Source of the DNA: an uncultured Flavobacteriales bacterium
Lineage (GTDB): Bacteria > Bacteroidota > Bacteroidia > Flavobacteriales > BACL11
Length of the DNA: 64,000 nucleotides
Direction: 5' to 3'
Assembly (NCBI GenBank): GCA_905181585.1
Contig: CAJIYG010000001.1
Location: forward strand, 62,001 to 126,000
Both the position numbers and the translations under genes were made by a program. The notes under the pieces were generated by a model, which saw nothing but the letters and a program-made list of their open reading frames with translations, was not told where the DNA came from and did no database searches. Shown here in pieces: positions 53,793 to 61,975 of the stretch. Every line of letters starts with the position of its first letter. Positions within the stretch are counted from its first letter, which is position 1.

Positions 53793-55062
53793 GAACCTTC
53801 GTTGATTGGTTAATCCAACATGATACCTTATAAGTATCTTCTTTATTTACATTATTGAAAAAACATTCTTCTGTTGAGGGAAAGTACTTAGAATAAGTAT
53901 TTATATTTCTTCTTGCTTTATCCGCAACATCGCCATCTTTGGAAGCCATTCTAAAAGCATCGACTGCTACCCAATAAACAGTTTTTTGCTCAAAACTATT
54001 ACCACAAGATGTAGCAGCAGCAACATAAATATTACCAAGACTAATATATGCTTCACCCCAACCTTTTTTTAGCTCCAAAGAGCTGTAAACCGCACTTCTT
54101 GCTAAAGAAAAAGAAGATGAATTTCTATAAGCATCTGCTAAAATTAAAAAATATTTGGATTTTAGATTATCTTCATCTTCAAGCTCAACAGCTTCTTTGC
54201 AATACTTAATTGCTTGATTATATTCTTTTTTCGCAATACACATTTTACCCATTTTACTAGCTGAAAGAGCAGATGGTTCTAATTCATACAGTTTTGAAGA
54301 AACTCTAAAATAGAGATCATCGTTAATACATTCCTTTGATTCAAGAATTTTTATAATTTTTTTAAGTAAGGCAACGTCCTCTGAATTATCTGTAAATTTA
54401 GATGAAAAAATAGATATTAAATCACTACAGTTGGCGTATGGCGTAAATAAAGACTCAATATTTGATGAAGTTTTTAAATAATACTTCGATTTTGATTTAT
54501 TATTTTCAAGATTAAAATCAACAGCAGTAGATATTTCTGTGTAAAGCCTGACAATATCTGATTTTTCTAATAAAGAGTTTTTCTGCATATAAGTAGCGGC
54601 TTTCATATATGAAGATAGTGCACCAGCTTCTGAACCATCTCCTTCTAGATCAAAAGATTTCTTAAGTATATTATATGCCTCTTCAAATCTCTTTTTGTCA
54701 TAATTTATAAGGTCGGATCCCTTTCTTCCAAGAACAAAGCCTTCTTTACCAAAGAACTTAATTCTTTGATCATATATTTGCATTAAAGTGTCAACATATA
54801 AACTCTTGTTTGTTGGATCAGATTTCATTAATGATTTAATAATCGTAGGACCATTTTTATAAATATTACCACTGCATTGAGGGCAATTTTTATAAACCCA
54901 TCTCCAAGGACTTACCGCATCTTCATAATTTTTTTGTTTATAATATTCTCTAAATAATGATAAATTAGTAATACAGTTCACGCTATCATTACCCCATTTA
55001 CCTTGACTAATTCCATCTAGAGAAATTAAAAAAACAAGTGACAAAAAAATTATTTTTTTCAT
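53779..55062 (-). CDS. Secreted TPR protein of the coaX-lptC operon
   Basis: This 427-aa protein has a signal peptide (MKKIIFLSLVFLISLDGISQ) and TPR-like helical repeats, such as CIAKKEYNQAIKYCKEAVEL. It begins with a conserved, cysteine-rich N-terminal region: NDSVNCITNLSLFREYYKQKNYEDAV and WRWVYKNCPQCSGNIYKNGP. The same protein occurs beside coaX and lptC in many Flavobacteria. It probably acts in the periplasm as an assembly scaffold; no direct evidence is visible. Start 55062, four bases from the outer-membrane protein gene. Confidence 0.78.
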   Translation of the reverse strand: MKKIIFLSLVFLISLDGISQGKWGNDSVNCITNLSLFREYYKQKNYEDAVSPWRWVYKNCPQCSGNIYKNGPTIIKSLMKSDPTNKSLYVDTLMQIYDQRIKFFGKEGFVLGRKGSDLINYDKKRFEEAYNILKKSFDLEGDGSEAGALSSYMKAATYMQKNSLLEKSDIVRLYTEISTAVDFNLENNKSKSKYYLKTSSNIESLFTPYANCSDLISIFSSKFTDNSEDVALLKKIIKILESKECINDDLYFRVSSKLYELEPSALSASKMGKMCIAKKEYNQAIKYCKEAVELEDEDNLKSKYFLILADAYRNSSSFSLARSAVYSSLELKKGWGEAYISLGNIYVAAATSCGNSFEQKTVYWVAVDAFRMASKDGDVADKARRNINTYSKYFPSTEECFFNNVNKEDTYKVSCWINQSTKVRAND

Positions 55063-55065
55063 ATT

Positions 55066-56325
55066 CTAATCATATTTTCGTTCAACAAACCAAATTCCAT
55101 CAAAAGATACACTAAGGGATAATTGAATATATTCTTCTTGTATTAAATTATTCAAAAGGGTACCTCTTTGTCCTATTACAACAGATAAATCATAAATAGT
55201 ATTATTCTTTTTCACCGGAATACCAATACCTATACTTATATTCTTATCTTCTATTTGTGTATTATTTATATCAAGAGGTGTTTTATTTAAAGAAACTCCA
55301 AATCTATACTTACATCTTTTCCAAAAATTAGAAATTGAATTAAATTCTGGTGTATATTCTAAACCTGATGAGATTCTCACACTATTTTTAAGAGAATCAC
55401 TTTCCCCAAGTAATCTGTAATCACTCCAATCCTGTGATAGATAATCTAATACAAAAAGCCATTTCTTATCCTTTTTATATGTAAAACCTAGCTGCATATG
55501 TTTTGGTAAAACAGCAGTCCCTTTCTCATAATAATTTAAGCTAGTATCCTTTACAACTTCTAAAATACCATTATAGGCAAAAGTTTCTGAAAGTGTATTT
55601 CTACTAGCCTGAAGATCGGCTGAATTACTTGTTGTAAAAGCTAAAGTAAAATTATCTTGATCATTAATCTCTGCAGTATATAGTGCTCCAATATCATATT
55701 TTACACCTGTAATATTTGTTAATGAATTTGAGCGAGAATTAAAAAATGCTTCATCATTAAACTCAAGTCTTTTGCTTCTATTAAGACCTCCAAAAATATA
55801 TGAAGCGTTAGCTCCAACGGATAAGTTTTTGGCTAATAGATAAGCTCCTCCAAAATAAACTTTACTTAAACCTCCATTTCCAGTATAAATTAAATTTGCA
55901 TTATTTGCATAGTCATAATTACTCAAATTGTAACCTATACTACTGTAAGGAACTAAACCAGCACTTGCAAAAGTTTTACTGTTTAATCTACACCCAAGTA
56001 TAATATGGCTAAGAGATGTTATATTATCAGTATGACTCAGATTATTATTACTTATTCTTAATGCATTAAAAGACCCTCCAGTTGAAAAAAGAAATGAATT
56101 CGGCTTAAACGCAGTGTAAGTAGCTGGATTACTGTTATTAATATGTTTTGATGAATATACAGCTGAAACTCCTCCACCTAAAGCATTAAAATAAGAAGAG
56201 TATTGGTTATTAAGATCTCCAACACCAAATCTAGAATAAGGGGAATGTGAAGACTCTTGAGCTTGAGAGGAAATACTTAAAATTGAAAGTAAAACTAAAA
56301 AGCCTATTAATATTTTTTTATTCAT
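55066..56325 (-). CDS. Outer-membrane beta-barrel protein (FadL/OmpP1-like), unknown function
   Basis: This 419-aa protein has a signal peptide (MNKKILIGFLVLLSILSISSQAQ). The N-terminus reads SPYSRFGVGDLNNQYSSYFNALGGGVSAVYSS, the pattern of an outer-membrane long-chain fatty acid transport-like or PorV-like barrel. Alternating short beta strands and aromatic residues follow through to the end (SVSFDGIWFVERKYD). It overlaps coaX by eight bases and heads the TPR-lptC-CBS-ppiD run. The barrel fold is inferred from pattern only, and no substrate is known. Confidence 0.75.
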   Translation of the reverse strand: MNKKILIGFLVLLSILSISSQAQESSHSPYSRFGVGDLNNQYSSYFNALGGGVSAVYSSKHINNSNPATYTAFKPNSFLFSTGGSFNALRISNNNLSHTDNITSLSHIILGCRLNSKTFASAGLVPYSSIGYNLSNYDYANNANLIYTGNGGLSKVYFGGAYLLAKNLSVGANASYIFGGLNRSKRLEFNDEAFFNSRSNSLTNITGVKYDIGALYTAEINDQDNFTLAFTTSNSADLQASRNTLSETFAYNGILEVVKDTSLNYYEKGTAVLPKHMQLGFTYKKDKKWLFVLDYLSQDWSDYRLLGESDSLKNSVRISSGLEYTPEFNSISNFWKRCKYRFGVSLNKTPLDINNTQIEDKNISIGIGIPVKKNNTIYDLSVVIGQRGTLLNNLIQEEYIQLSLSVSFDGIWFVERKYD

Positions 56326-57034
56326 TAAAATCTAAAATTTCATTTAATCCTTTGAGTACTAAAAAAGGGTCTGCAAATATGCTAATTTTTAATTCCTTTT
56401 CAAAGAAAAAACAATCACCACCAGTAAAAACAACGATAATATCTTTATTTTGTTTTGTATAATCAGATATAAAGTTGGAAACCTCAGCAATAATTCCATT
56501 TTGAACTCCTGAGATTATGGATGAATTTGTATCATTACCTATAAATTTAGCACCCTTTGAAGATGATAATAATGGCAATTTATCAGTAAAATTATTTAAA
56601 GCTTGGAATCTCATTGACAATCCTGGAGATATCCTTCCTCCTAGATAATTCATATTACTATCTAAACAATCTATTGTCAAACAAGTTCCAGCATCAAATA
56701 CTAAAATATTTTTTTTAGGAAAAATGCATCCAGCACCAATTACTGCTGATAGCCTATCCATTCCAAGAGACTCCATTGATGTGTACTTTGAATTAACTGG
56801 AAATCTCATATCATGTTTTAAGATCTTACATCCAAAATTTTTCACGATTCGGCTTTCCTCGCTATTGAGGTCACGAACAGAAGATAAAATTGATGAAGAA
56901 ATTGTTGTATTTAAACAAAATTTAGAAATTAAGTTCTGTGTTATTTTTTCGGAAACAATAGTTTTTACTAACTCTTTTTTATAGAATAGTGCAAGTTTTA
57001 CATTTGTATTTCCAACATCAATAATTAATTTCAA
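56318..57034 (-). CDS. coaX: Type III pantothenate kinase
   Basis: CoaX phosphorylates pantothenate in CoA synthesis. The 238-aa protein has the ASKHA phosphate-1 motif DVGNTNVKLALF, the middle segment SMESLGMDRLSAVIGAGCIF, the phosphate-2 FDAGTCLTIDCLD and the GGRISPGLSMRFQALNNFTDKLP motif that characterises type III kinases. All expected parts are present at normal length. First gene of a long minus-strand envelope operon. Confidence 0.96.
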   Translation of the reverse strand: MKLIIDVGNTNVKLALFYKKELVKTIVSEKITQNLISKFCLNTTISSSILSSVRDLNSEESRIVKNFGCKILKHDMRFPVNSKYTSMESLGMDRLSAVIGAGCIFPKKNILVFDAGTCLTIDCLDSNMNYLGGRISPGLSMRFQALNNFTDKLPLLSSSKGAKFIGNDTNSSIISGVQNGIIAEVSNFISDYTKQNKDIIVVFTGGDCFFFEKELKISIFADPFLVLKGLNEILDFNE

Positions 57035-57117
57035 AAATCCTTATTTTTATCAAAGCTACAAAAATCAACTTGTAAGATATGAGTTCCTAATTTATTTCTT
57101 CATATTAAAAAAACGTT

Positions 57118-57125
57118 TAAATTTG
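57118..57125 (+). promoter_or_regulatory. Possible -7 element for tRNA-Phe
   Basis: TAAATTTG matches TAnnTTTG and ends 15 nt before the tRNA. No correctly spaced TTG is present, so only the -7 half is supported. Confidence 0.45.
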
Positions 57126-57140
57126 CAGACCTTATTTGTT

Positions 57141-57213
57141 GGTACCTTAGCTCAGTTGGTAGAGCAATGGACTGAAAATCCATGTGTCCCTGGTTCGATT
57201 CCTGGAGGTACCA
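57141..57213 (+). tRNA. tRNA-Phe (anticodon GAA)
   Basis: The cloverleaf is complete: a 7-bp acceptor stem (GGTACCT with AGGTACC), a D-arm with AGTTGGTA loop, an anticodon stem ATGGA/TCCAT with loop CTGAAAA (anticodon GAA), and a T-arm CCTGG-TTCGATT-CCTGG. The discriminator base is A, and the CCA end is not encoded. A strong terminator follows directly. Confidence 0.97.
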
Positions 57214-57216
57214 CAT

Positions 57217-57252
57217 AAACAAACCCCTAAACACTTAGGGGTTTGTTTTTTC
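57217..57252 (+). terminator. Intrinsic terminator of tRNA-Phe
   Basis: Arms aaacaaacccctaa (57217-57230) and ttaggggtttgttt (57235-57248) pair perfectly over 14 bp with a 4-nt loop, followed by a T-run. It starts four bases after the tRNA end. Confidence 0.9.
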
Positions 57253-57274
57253 TACTCAAATAATACTCATAACC

Positions 57275-57298
57275 AAAACTATGTAATTACATAGTTTT
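57275..57298. repeat. Perfect 24-bp palindrome (possible operator)
   Basis: Two 12-nt arms, aaaactatgtaa and its exact reverse complement, abut with no spacer. The palindrome lies in the 84-nt gap between the tRNA terminator and the YwaF-like gene. A dimeric regulator site is a natural reading; a cruciform or transcription-stop hairpin is an alternative. Confidence 0.6.
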
Positions 57299-57336
57299 TA
57301 ATTAAATTTATTAGATTTTATATACTAAAACAATTT

Positions 57337-58050
57337 ATGGATAATGTTCTAACAACTGTTTACACAATAGATTTTCTTTCAAACACTTGGATTAGAAATA
57401 CATTGATTACTGTTTTTTTAATGGTTCTCTATTTTTATTTATCATTAAAAATAAAAGAAGAAAATATATTAAATTTCCTAAAAACAAGTGGAATTCTTGT
57501 AATTATTATGACTTTATCAAATCATATTCTATTAGCTTCAAATGGTGCATGGGAATTACATAAACATCTTCCTTTTCACCTGTGTAGTATTTCTGCATTA
57601 ATTTGTTGCACTATTTTCTTTGTAAAGAAAAACCAATTTTTATTTGAATTTTTATTTTACGCTGGAATTCTTGGGGGAATTTTCTCTATTTTAACTCCCC
57701 AGATAACCTTATATAATGAAAATTACTTTTTTTATGTAATGTTTTATTTTAAACATGCAGCTATTATTGTTATCCCAATTGTTATGATGTTTAGACTGAA
57801 AATGAATTTAAGTAAATACTCTGGCCTTAAAACTTTTGGAGCAGTTAATATACTATTAATCATAATAATGAAAATCAATTCATCAATTGGCTCAAACTAT
57901 TTTTATGTTGCAAGTCCCCCTGAGGTTAATAATCCACTAATTGTCATTAGCAATAAAACAATACTTGGTCTTCCTGAATATGTTTTTTACTGGGAAATAG
58001 TTCTAATAATATTAGTTTCAGTTCTTTATTTAATCTTTAAAAAGAGATAA
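57337..58050 (+). CDS. YwaF/TIGR02206-family integral membrane protein
   Basis: This 237-aa protein has about seven membrane segments. It matches the TIGR02206 group in two places: the WELHKHLPFHLCSISALI segment and NSSIGSNYFYVASPPEVNNP, which correspond to the family's W-x-L...LPLHLC and NYM motifs. The family is widespread but has no agreed function. The gene is alone between tRNA-Phe and the T9SS cargo cluster, 38 nt after a perfect 24-bp palindrome. Confidence 0.8.
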   Translation: MDNVLTTVYTIDFLSNTWIRNTLITVFLMVLYFYLSLKIKEENILNFLKTSGILVIIMTLSNHILLASNGAWELHKHLPFHLCSISALICCTIFFVKKNQFLFEFLFYAGILGGIFSILTPQITLYNENYFFYVMFYFKHAAIIVIPIVMMFRLKMNLSKYSGLKTFGAVNILLIIIMKINSSIGSNYFYVASPPEVNNPLIVISNKTILGLPEYVFYWEIVLIILVSVLYLIFKKR

Positions 58051-58069
58051 GAAAACTATCAAAACCTAG

Positions 58070-59917
58070 CTACTCAATTATAATTTTTCTAGAAATCATA
58101 TTATTTTGATCAAATATAGATAAAGTATAGACCCCAGATTTCAAACTATTTAAATCTAACTTTATATTACTATCTATTACATTTTTTTGAGAAAAAACTA
58201 TTTGTCCTAAACAATTAATAATATTTATGTCAAAGTTGTTTAAATCTGATGAAAAGACATTAACAAATCCCAAAGAAGGATTAGGGTAAATATCTATTAT
58301 TCTTTTATTTTCAATGTCAGTTACAGAAGTAGAGGTTCCAAAATTCATTCGTATCAATAATGCCTTTGAAACAGTATACCATGTACCAGTACCACAATTA
58401 TCTTGTAAATACTTTGATGTGTTAGGATTGGTTGTACTGCTGATTAATGAAGTATCTGTAGGGTGCTGCTGACCTTTAACTGCCGCCATGTATGAAGTTC
58501 CTGCAAACAATGGATAAGGAGTTAATAATGGTAAAGTAACCCAAGAATCTATATCTGTGGATTTTAATGTATAAGAATCAGATTCTTCTAACCAAACCTG
58601 ACCATTTGTTTCATATAATTCAACATTTAACTCAGCACCAACAACAGACTTATCATTCACATGAAAAGAAATAGATGTGATTGTTGTATTTTCATAAATA
58701 TCAAATGCATTAGCAAGAACTTGTCCTCCACATGATCTTCCCAAATAAAATCCATTTCCAGCATTGGCTCCATCAGTATTCCAATCATAATCAACTCCGT
58801 AAACTGTGTCAGTTACAATCGAACCTTTAACTAAAGTATCTGTTGTTGGAAATGAATCTGAGGTAGCCCAAACGCTTATGTCATGGTATCCATAATTTGA
58901 AGGAAAGAAATCTGTTTTAGCAGCAAGAGTATCATTTGCATTAACAGTTGAGATAATTGGATTAGAAAAAGCTGTAAAGACAGAAGAACCTCCCTCTTCA
59001 ATATTAATATTAAGCTTTGTAGCTGTTTGATCAGATGCACCATTATTTTTGACAATGGCCTCAACTCTATAAGGATTTGAACTTACTTGAGCCATAGGAT
59101 TGAAGGTATAATCAATACCTATATCTCCAGTTGCTTGGTAACCAATCCACCAGCCACCATAAGTCATTTCAGAAATCTCTAATCTGTTAGGATCTGTTTC
59201 AACAATTTTAATGTCATCAATCATCCAATAGTAACATCTTGCAACCCAACCAAACTTAATATAAACAGTAGATTGATTGCCAGCTACAGAAGAAATATTT
59301 AAGCTTGTAAATTCTGGATTTGAGGATTGCGTATTATTAGCAATATTATTATTAACCAAGTAAGTTGTCCAATTAATAGAATCTGAACTGACATAAACTG
59401 TAGGAGGAGTAAAGCTACCATTTCCTAAATTATTATACCTAAATAGATGCTCAAACTCTAAACTAACTGCAGCATAAGAAGATAAATCAATTGCATCAGT
59501 TGTAAAATAAGATTCAATATATTCATATGTACTTCCAGATGGCTGACCATAGGCATAATGATTAGCAGAATCAATGTCAGAAATTAAAAAACCATTTGAT
59601 GCTGTTGAAGATGTAAGTGCATTAGATCCAGAAGCTCCTTGATTTCCATTATAATAACCATAGGTACCATCGAGTGTCCACTGCCAATTACATGTAGAAA
59701 AACCAGAGGCTGAATTAGATGTAAATTTGGACCAATTAGCTGGAAAACCAGAGGAAAAATCTTCTTCCCAAATTGGAGTAGATGAAGAATACATTTGATT
59801 ATTTAAGTTTGAATCTTGCATAACAATCTCTTCACAATCATGACTTGAATTTATATTTATTTGACAAAAAAGAGTTGAACTAAAAAGAAATAAAAAGGCT
59901 AGTAGAAAATTTTTCAT
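58070..59917 (-). CDS. T9SS-sorted secreted protein, paralog A
   Basis: The 615-aa protein has a signal peptide (MKNFLLAFLFLFSSTLFCQ). A beta-rich domain resembling cleaved-adhesin/MAM modules follows (about 45-235, WEEDFSSGFPANW to YWMIDDIKIVE). Next come a family-specific middle region (TYGGWWIGYQATGDIGIDYTF) and a C-terminal T9SS sorting domain (about 540-615: IYPNPSLGFVNV, LGQIVFSQ, SGVYTLSIFD, RKIIIE). It is a close paralog of the gene at 60006-61886. The middle region shares SFPTTDTLV, VYGIDYDWNTDGAN-type and AAVKGQQHPTDT motifs. It is probably surface-attached or released. Confidence 0.82.
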   Translation of the reverse strand: MKNFLLAFLFLFSSTLFCQININSSHDCEEIVMQDSNLNNQMYSSSTPIWEEDFSSGFPANWSKFTSNSASGFSTCNWQWTLDGTYGYYNGNQGASGSNALTSSTASNGFLISDIDSANHYAYGQPSGSTYEYIESYFTTDAIDLSSYAAVSLEFEHLFRYNNLGNGSFTPPTVYVSSDSINWTTYLVNNNIANNTQSSNPEFTSLNISSVAGNQSTVYIKFGWVARCYYWMIDDIKIVETDPNRLEISEMTYGGWWIGYQATGDIGIDYTFNPMAQVSSNPYRVEAIVKNNGASDQTATKLNINIEEGGSSVFTAFSNPIISTVNANDTLAAKTDFFPSNYGYHDISVWATSDSFPTTDTLVKGSIVTDTVYGVDYDWNTDGANAGNGFYLGRSCGGQVLANAFDIYENTTITSISFHVNDKSVVGAELNVELYETNGQVWLEESDSYTLKSTDIDSWVTLPLLTPYPLFAGTSYMAAVKGQQHPTDTSLISSTTNPNTSKYLQDNCGTGTWYTVSKALLIRMNFGTSTSVTDIENKRIIDIYPNPSLGFVNVFSSDLNNFDINIINCLGQIVFSQKNVIDSNIKLDLNSLKSGVYTLSIFDQNNMISRKIIIE

Positions 59918-59949
59918 ATTGTTATATGGAATAGTTTAAATACAAATAT

Positions 59950-59986
59950 AAAAAAAAGCTCTAATTAAAAATTAGAGCTTTTTTTA
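59950..59986 (-). terminator. Terminator of the paralog B gene
   Basis: Arms agctctaatt (59957-59966) and aattagagct (59970-59979) form a 10-bp stem with a 3-nt loop, flanked by A and T runs on both sides. It sits 20 nt after the stop of the paralog at 60006-61886 and could work both ways. Confidence 0.85.
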
Positions 59987-60005
59987 TTATTAAAATTAAT
60001 AATTG

Positions 60006-61886
60006 TTATTCGATAACTACTTTAGTAAGCGAACTTGAATTATCAAATTGAATCTTTACCATATATACTCCCTTTTCAAGAGATGAAAGATCAATAGAAG
60101 TAGAATTTAAATTATTATAAAGTTCTTTATAAACTGTTTGACCAAGAACATTATCTATAGATATTTCACAATCTTTATTTTCATCCAATGTTATACTAAA
60201 TACTCCATTTGATGGATTTGGGTAAATATTGACATTTGATTTTAATTCAATATTTTTATCAGAAAGACTAATATCTCCAAAATTCATTCTGATTCCCATT
60301 GCTGTTGTAGCTGTGTACCAAAAAGCAAACCCTTGAGTTCCAATATCACATCCATTATCTTGGATATAACTAACATTTGTAGCAAGCGCTAATGATGTTA
60401 TCATCATAGTATCTGTTGGGTGTTGAGAACCTTTAACAGCTGCCATGTATGATGTACCAGCAAATAATGGGTAAGGATTTAATAATGGAACAGTAACCCA
60501 TGAGCCCAAATCACTATTTTGTAAGAAATATGGATCTGATTCTGCTAAATAAATCTGGCCGTCTGTCTCATATAATTGAACAGCAACCTCAGCTCCTGCT
60601 ACTGATTCATCATCAACAAAAAAGGATATTGAAGTTAATTGTGTGTTATCATAAATATCAAAAGCATTTCCAACAACTTGTCCTCCGCAAGATCTTCCAA
60701 CTAACCATCGACTTCCCGGCATATTAGCACCATCTGAATTCCAATCATAATCAATACCATAAACGGAATCAGTAATAATTGTTGATCTCACTAATGTATC
60801 AGTTGTTGGGAAAGAATCAGAACTTGCCCAAAAGCTAACATTATATAACCCCATATTAGAGGGAGTAAAATTAGACAATGTAGCTAGTGTATCATTAGTA
60901 CCTGAATTAATTGAAATACTATTGGAAGAAGCTGAAAAAACATTAATTCCATTTTCATCTTCAACAGAAATATCTAATTTAGTATTAGTCTGAGTTGTAG
61001 CTCCTATATTTCTTAGTACAGATTCAAATCTATAAGGGTTATTTAAAGCTTGAGCCATTGGATTGAATGTATAATCTAAACCATAATCTCCTGTACTTTG
61101 ATAACCTAGCCACCAACCACCGTAAACATCATCTTGTCTTAAAAGAAGATGATCAGGAGTTTCTATTAATCTAACATCATCAATCATCCAAAAATAGTAT
61201 CCATAGTAAGATCCATAAAGAACTGTCCCATCGTAAATGAATTGTAAATGAACTGCACTATTTCCTGCAATATTATTAGGCATATTTAACATTACTTCGT
61301 AATCTGAAGAAGTTGATTCATTAACTAATATCTCTGGATGAACTTCCATTGTATCAGTCCAAGTAGCACCACCATCAATACTGAAAGCAATTCTAGCAAT
61401 TCCTGTATACTCTCTATAGAAACTATTAAAGACAATTGAAACAGCAGGATACATAGAGCAATCAATTGCATCCGTTGTTAATAAACCAACATGACCATTA
61501 GGGTTTGAAGGATATTGACCTGTTCCAAAACCTCCTGCATTTCCAAGATTGTCATAGTAGTCAGAATCAAAAATCATAAAACCATTTTGAGCTGTTGGAG
61601 AATTAATAGGCCCATTTGTTCCAGCGTAAGCACCTTGAGAACCTGTGCTTGTGTTAGGACTTGTCGAAGAACCTCTATATACCCAAGGTACAGTTGAGTT
61701 AGTCCAAGAAGAAGGGATTCCATTACTAAAATCTTCAGACCAAAACGGAGCAACAGATTTTATAGATTGTAAATCTGAAGTATAAACTTTAGAGCTCTTT
61801 GATGTCAAAGATGTGTGAGGTGACATTTGCCCAAACATTGAATGAGCAAAAAATAACGATAACGTTATTAAGTAAATTTTTTTCAT
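60006..61886 (-). CDS. T9SS-sorted secreted protein, paralog B
   Basis: This 626-aa protein shows the same layout as paralog A: signal peptide (MKKIYLITLSLFFAHSMFGQ), a MAM-like or cleaved-adhesin domain (PFWSEDFSNGIPSSW to WMIDDVRLIETP), the TYGGWW-type region (VYGGWWLGYQSTGDYGLDYTF), a long beta-rich stalk, and the C-terminal T9SS domain (NIYPNPSNGVFSITL, VLGQTVYK, KGVYMVKIQFD). It has its own terminator at 59950-59986. Function is unknown; binding to surfaces or polymers is a plausible inference from the domain type. Confidence 0.82.
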   Translation of the reverse strand: MKKIYLITLSLFFAHSMFGQMSPHTSLTSKSSKVYTSDLQSIKSVAPFWSEDFSNGIPSSWTNSTVPWVYRGSSTSPNTSTGSQGAYAGTNGPINSPTAQNGFMIFDSDYYDNLGNAGGFGTGQYPSNPNGHVGLLTTDAIDCSMYPAVSIVFNSFYREYTGIARIAFSIDGGATWTDTMEVHPEILVNESTSSDYEVMLNMPNNIAGNSAVHLQFIYDGTVLYGSYYGYYFWMIDDVRLIETPDHLLLRQDDVYGGWWLGYQSTGDYGLDYTFNPMAQALNNPYRFESVLRNIGATTQTNTKLDISVEDENGINVFSASSNSISINSGTNDTLATLSNFTPSNMGLYNVSFWASSDSFPTTDTLVRSTIITDSVYGIDYDWNSDGANMPGSRWLVGRSCGGQVVGNAFDIYDNTQLTSISFFVDDESVAGAEVAVQLYETDGQIYLAESDPYFLQNSDLGSWVTVPLLNPYPLFAGTSYMAAVKGSQHPTDTMMITSLALATNVSYIQDNGCDIGTQGFAFWYTATTAMGIRMNFGDISLSDKNIELKSNVNIYPNPSNGVFSITLDENKDCEISIDNVLGQTVYKELYNNLNSTSIDLSSLEKGVYMVKIQFDNSSSLTKVVIE

Positions 61887-61975
61887 ATTTATTAAAGTGA
61901 TTTAATTATTGTACTACAAATATAGAAAAAGCAAAATCATTAAATATAAACTTTATCGAAATAATAAATCACCTT

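Noticed and set aside
57337..58050. ABC-transporter permease reading of the YwaF-like protein
   Set aside because: There is no partner ATPase or binding protein nearby, and the motifs fit TIGR02206 better.
61917..61924. TATATTTG box before the 61886 gene
   Set aside because: It matches the -7 consensus but lacks a TTG at a sensible distance, and such AT-rich octamers are common here.
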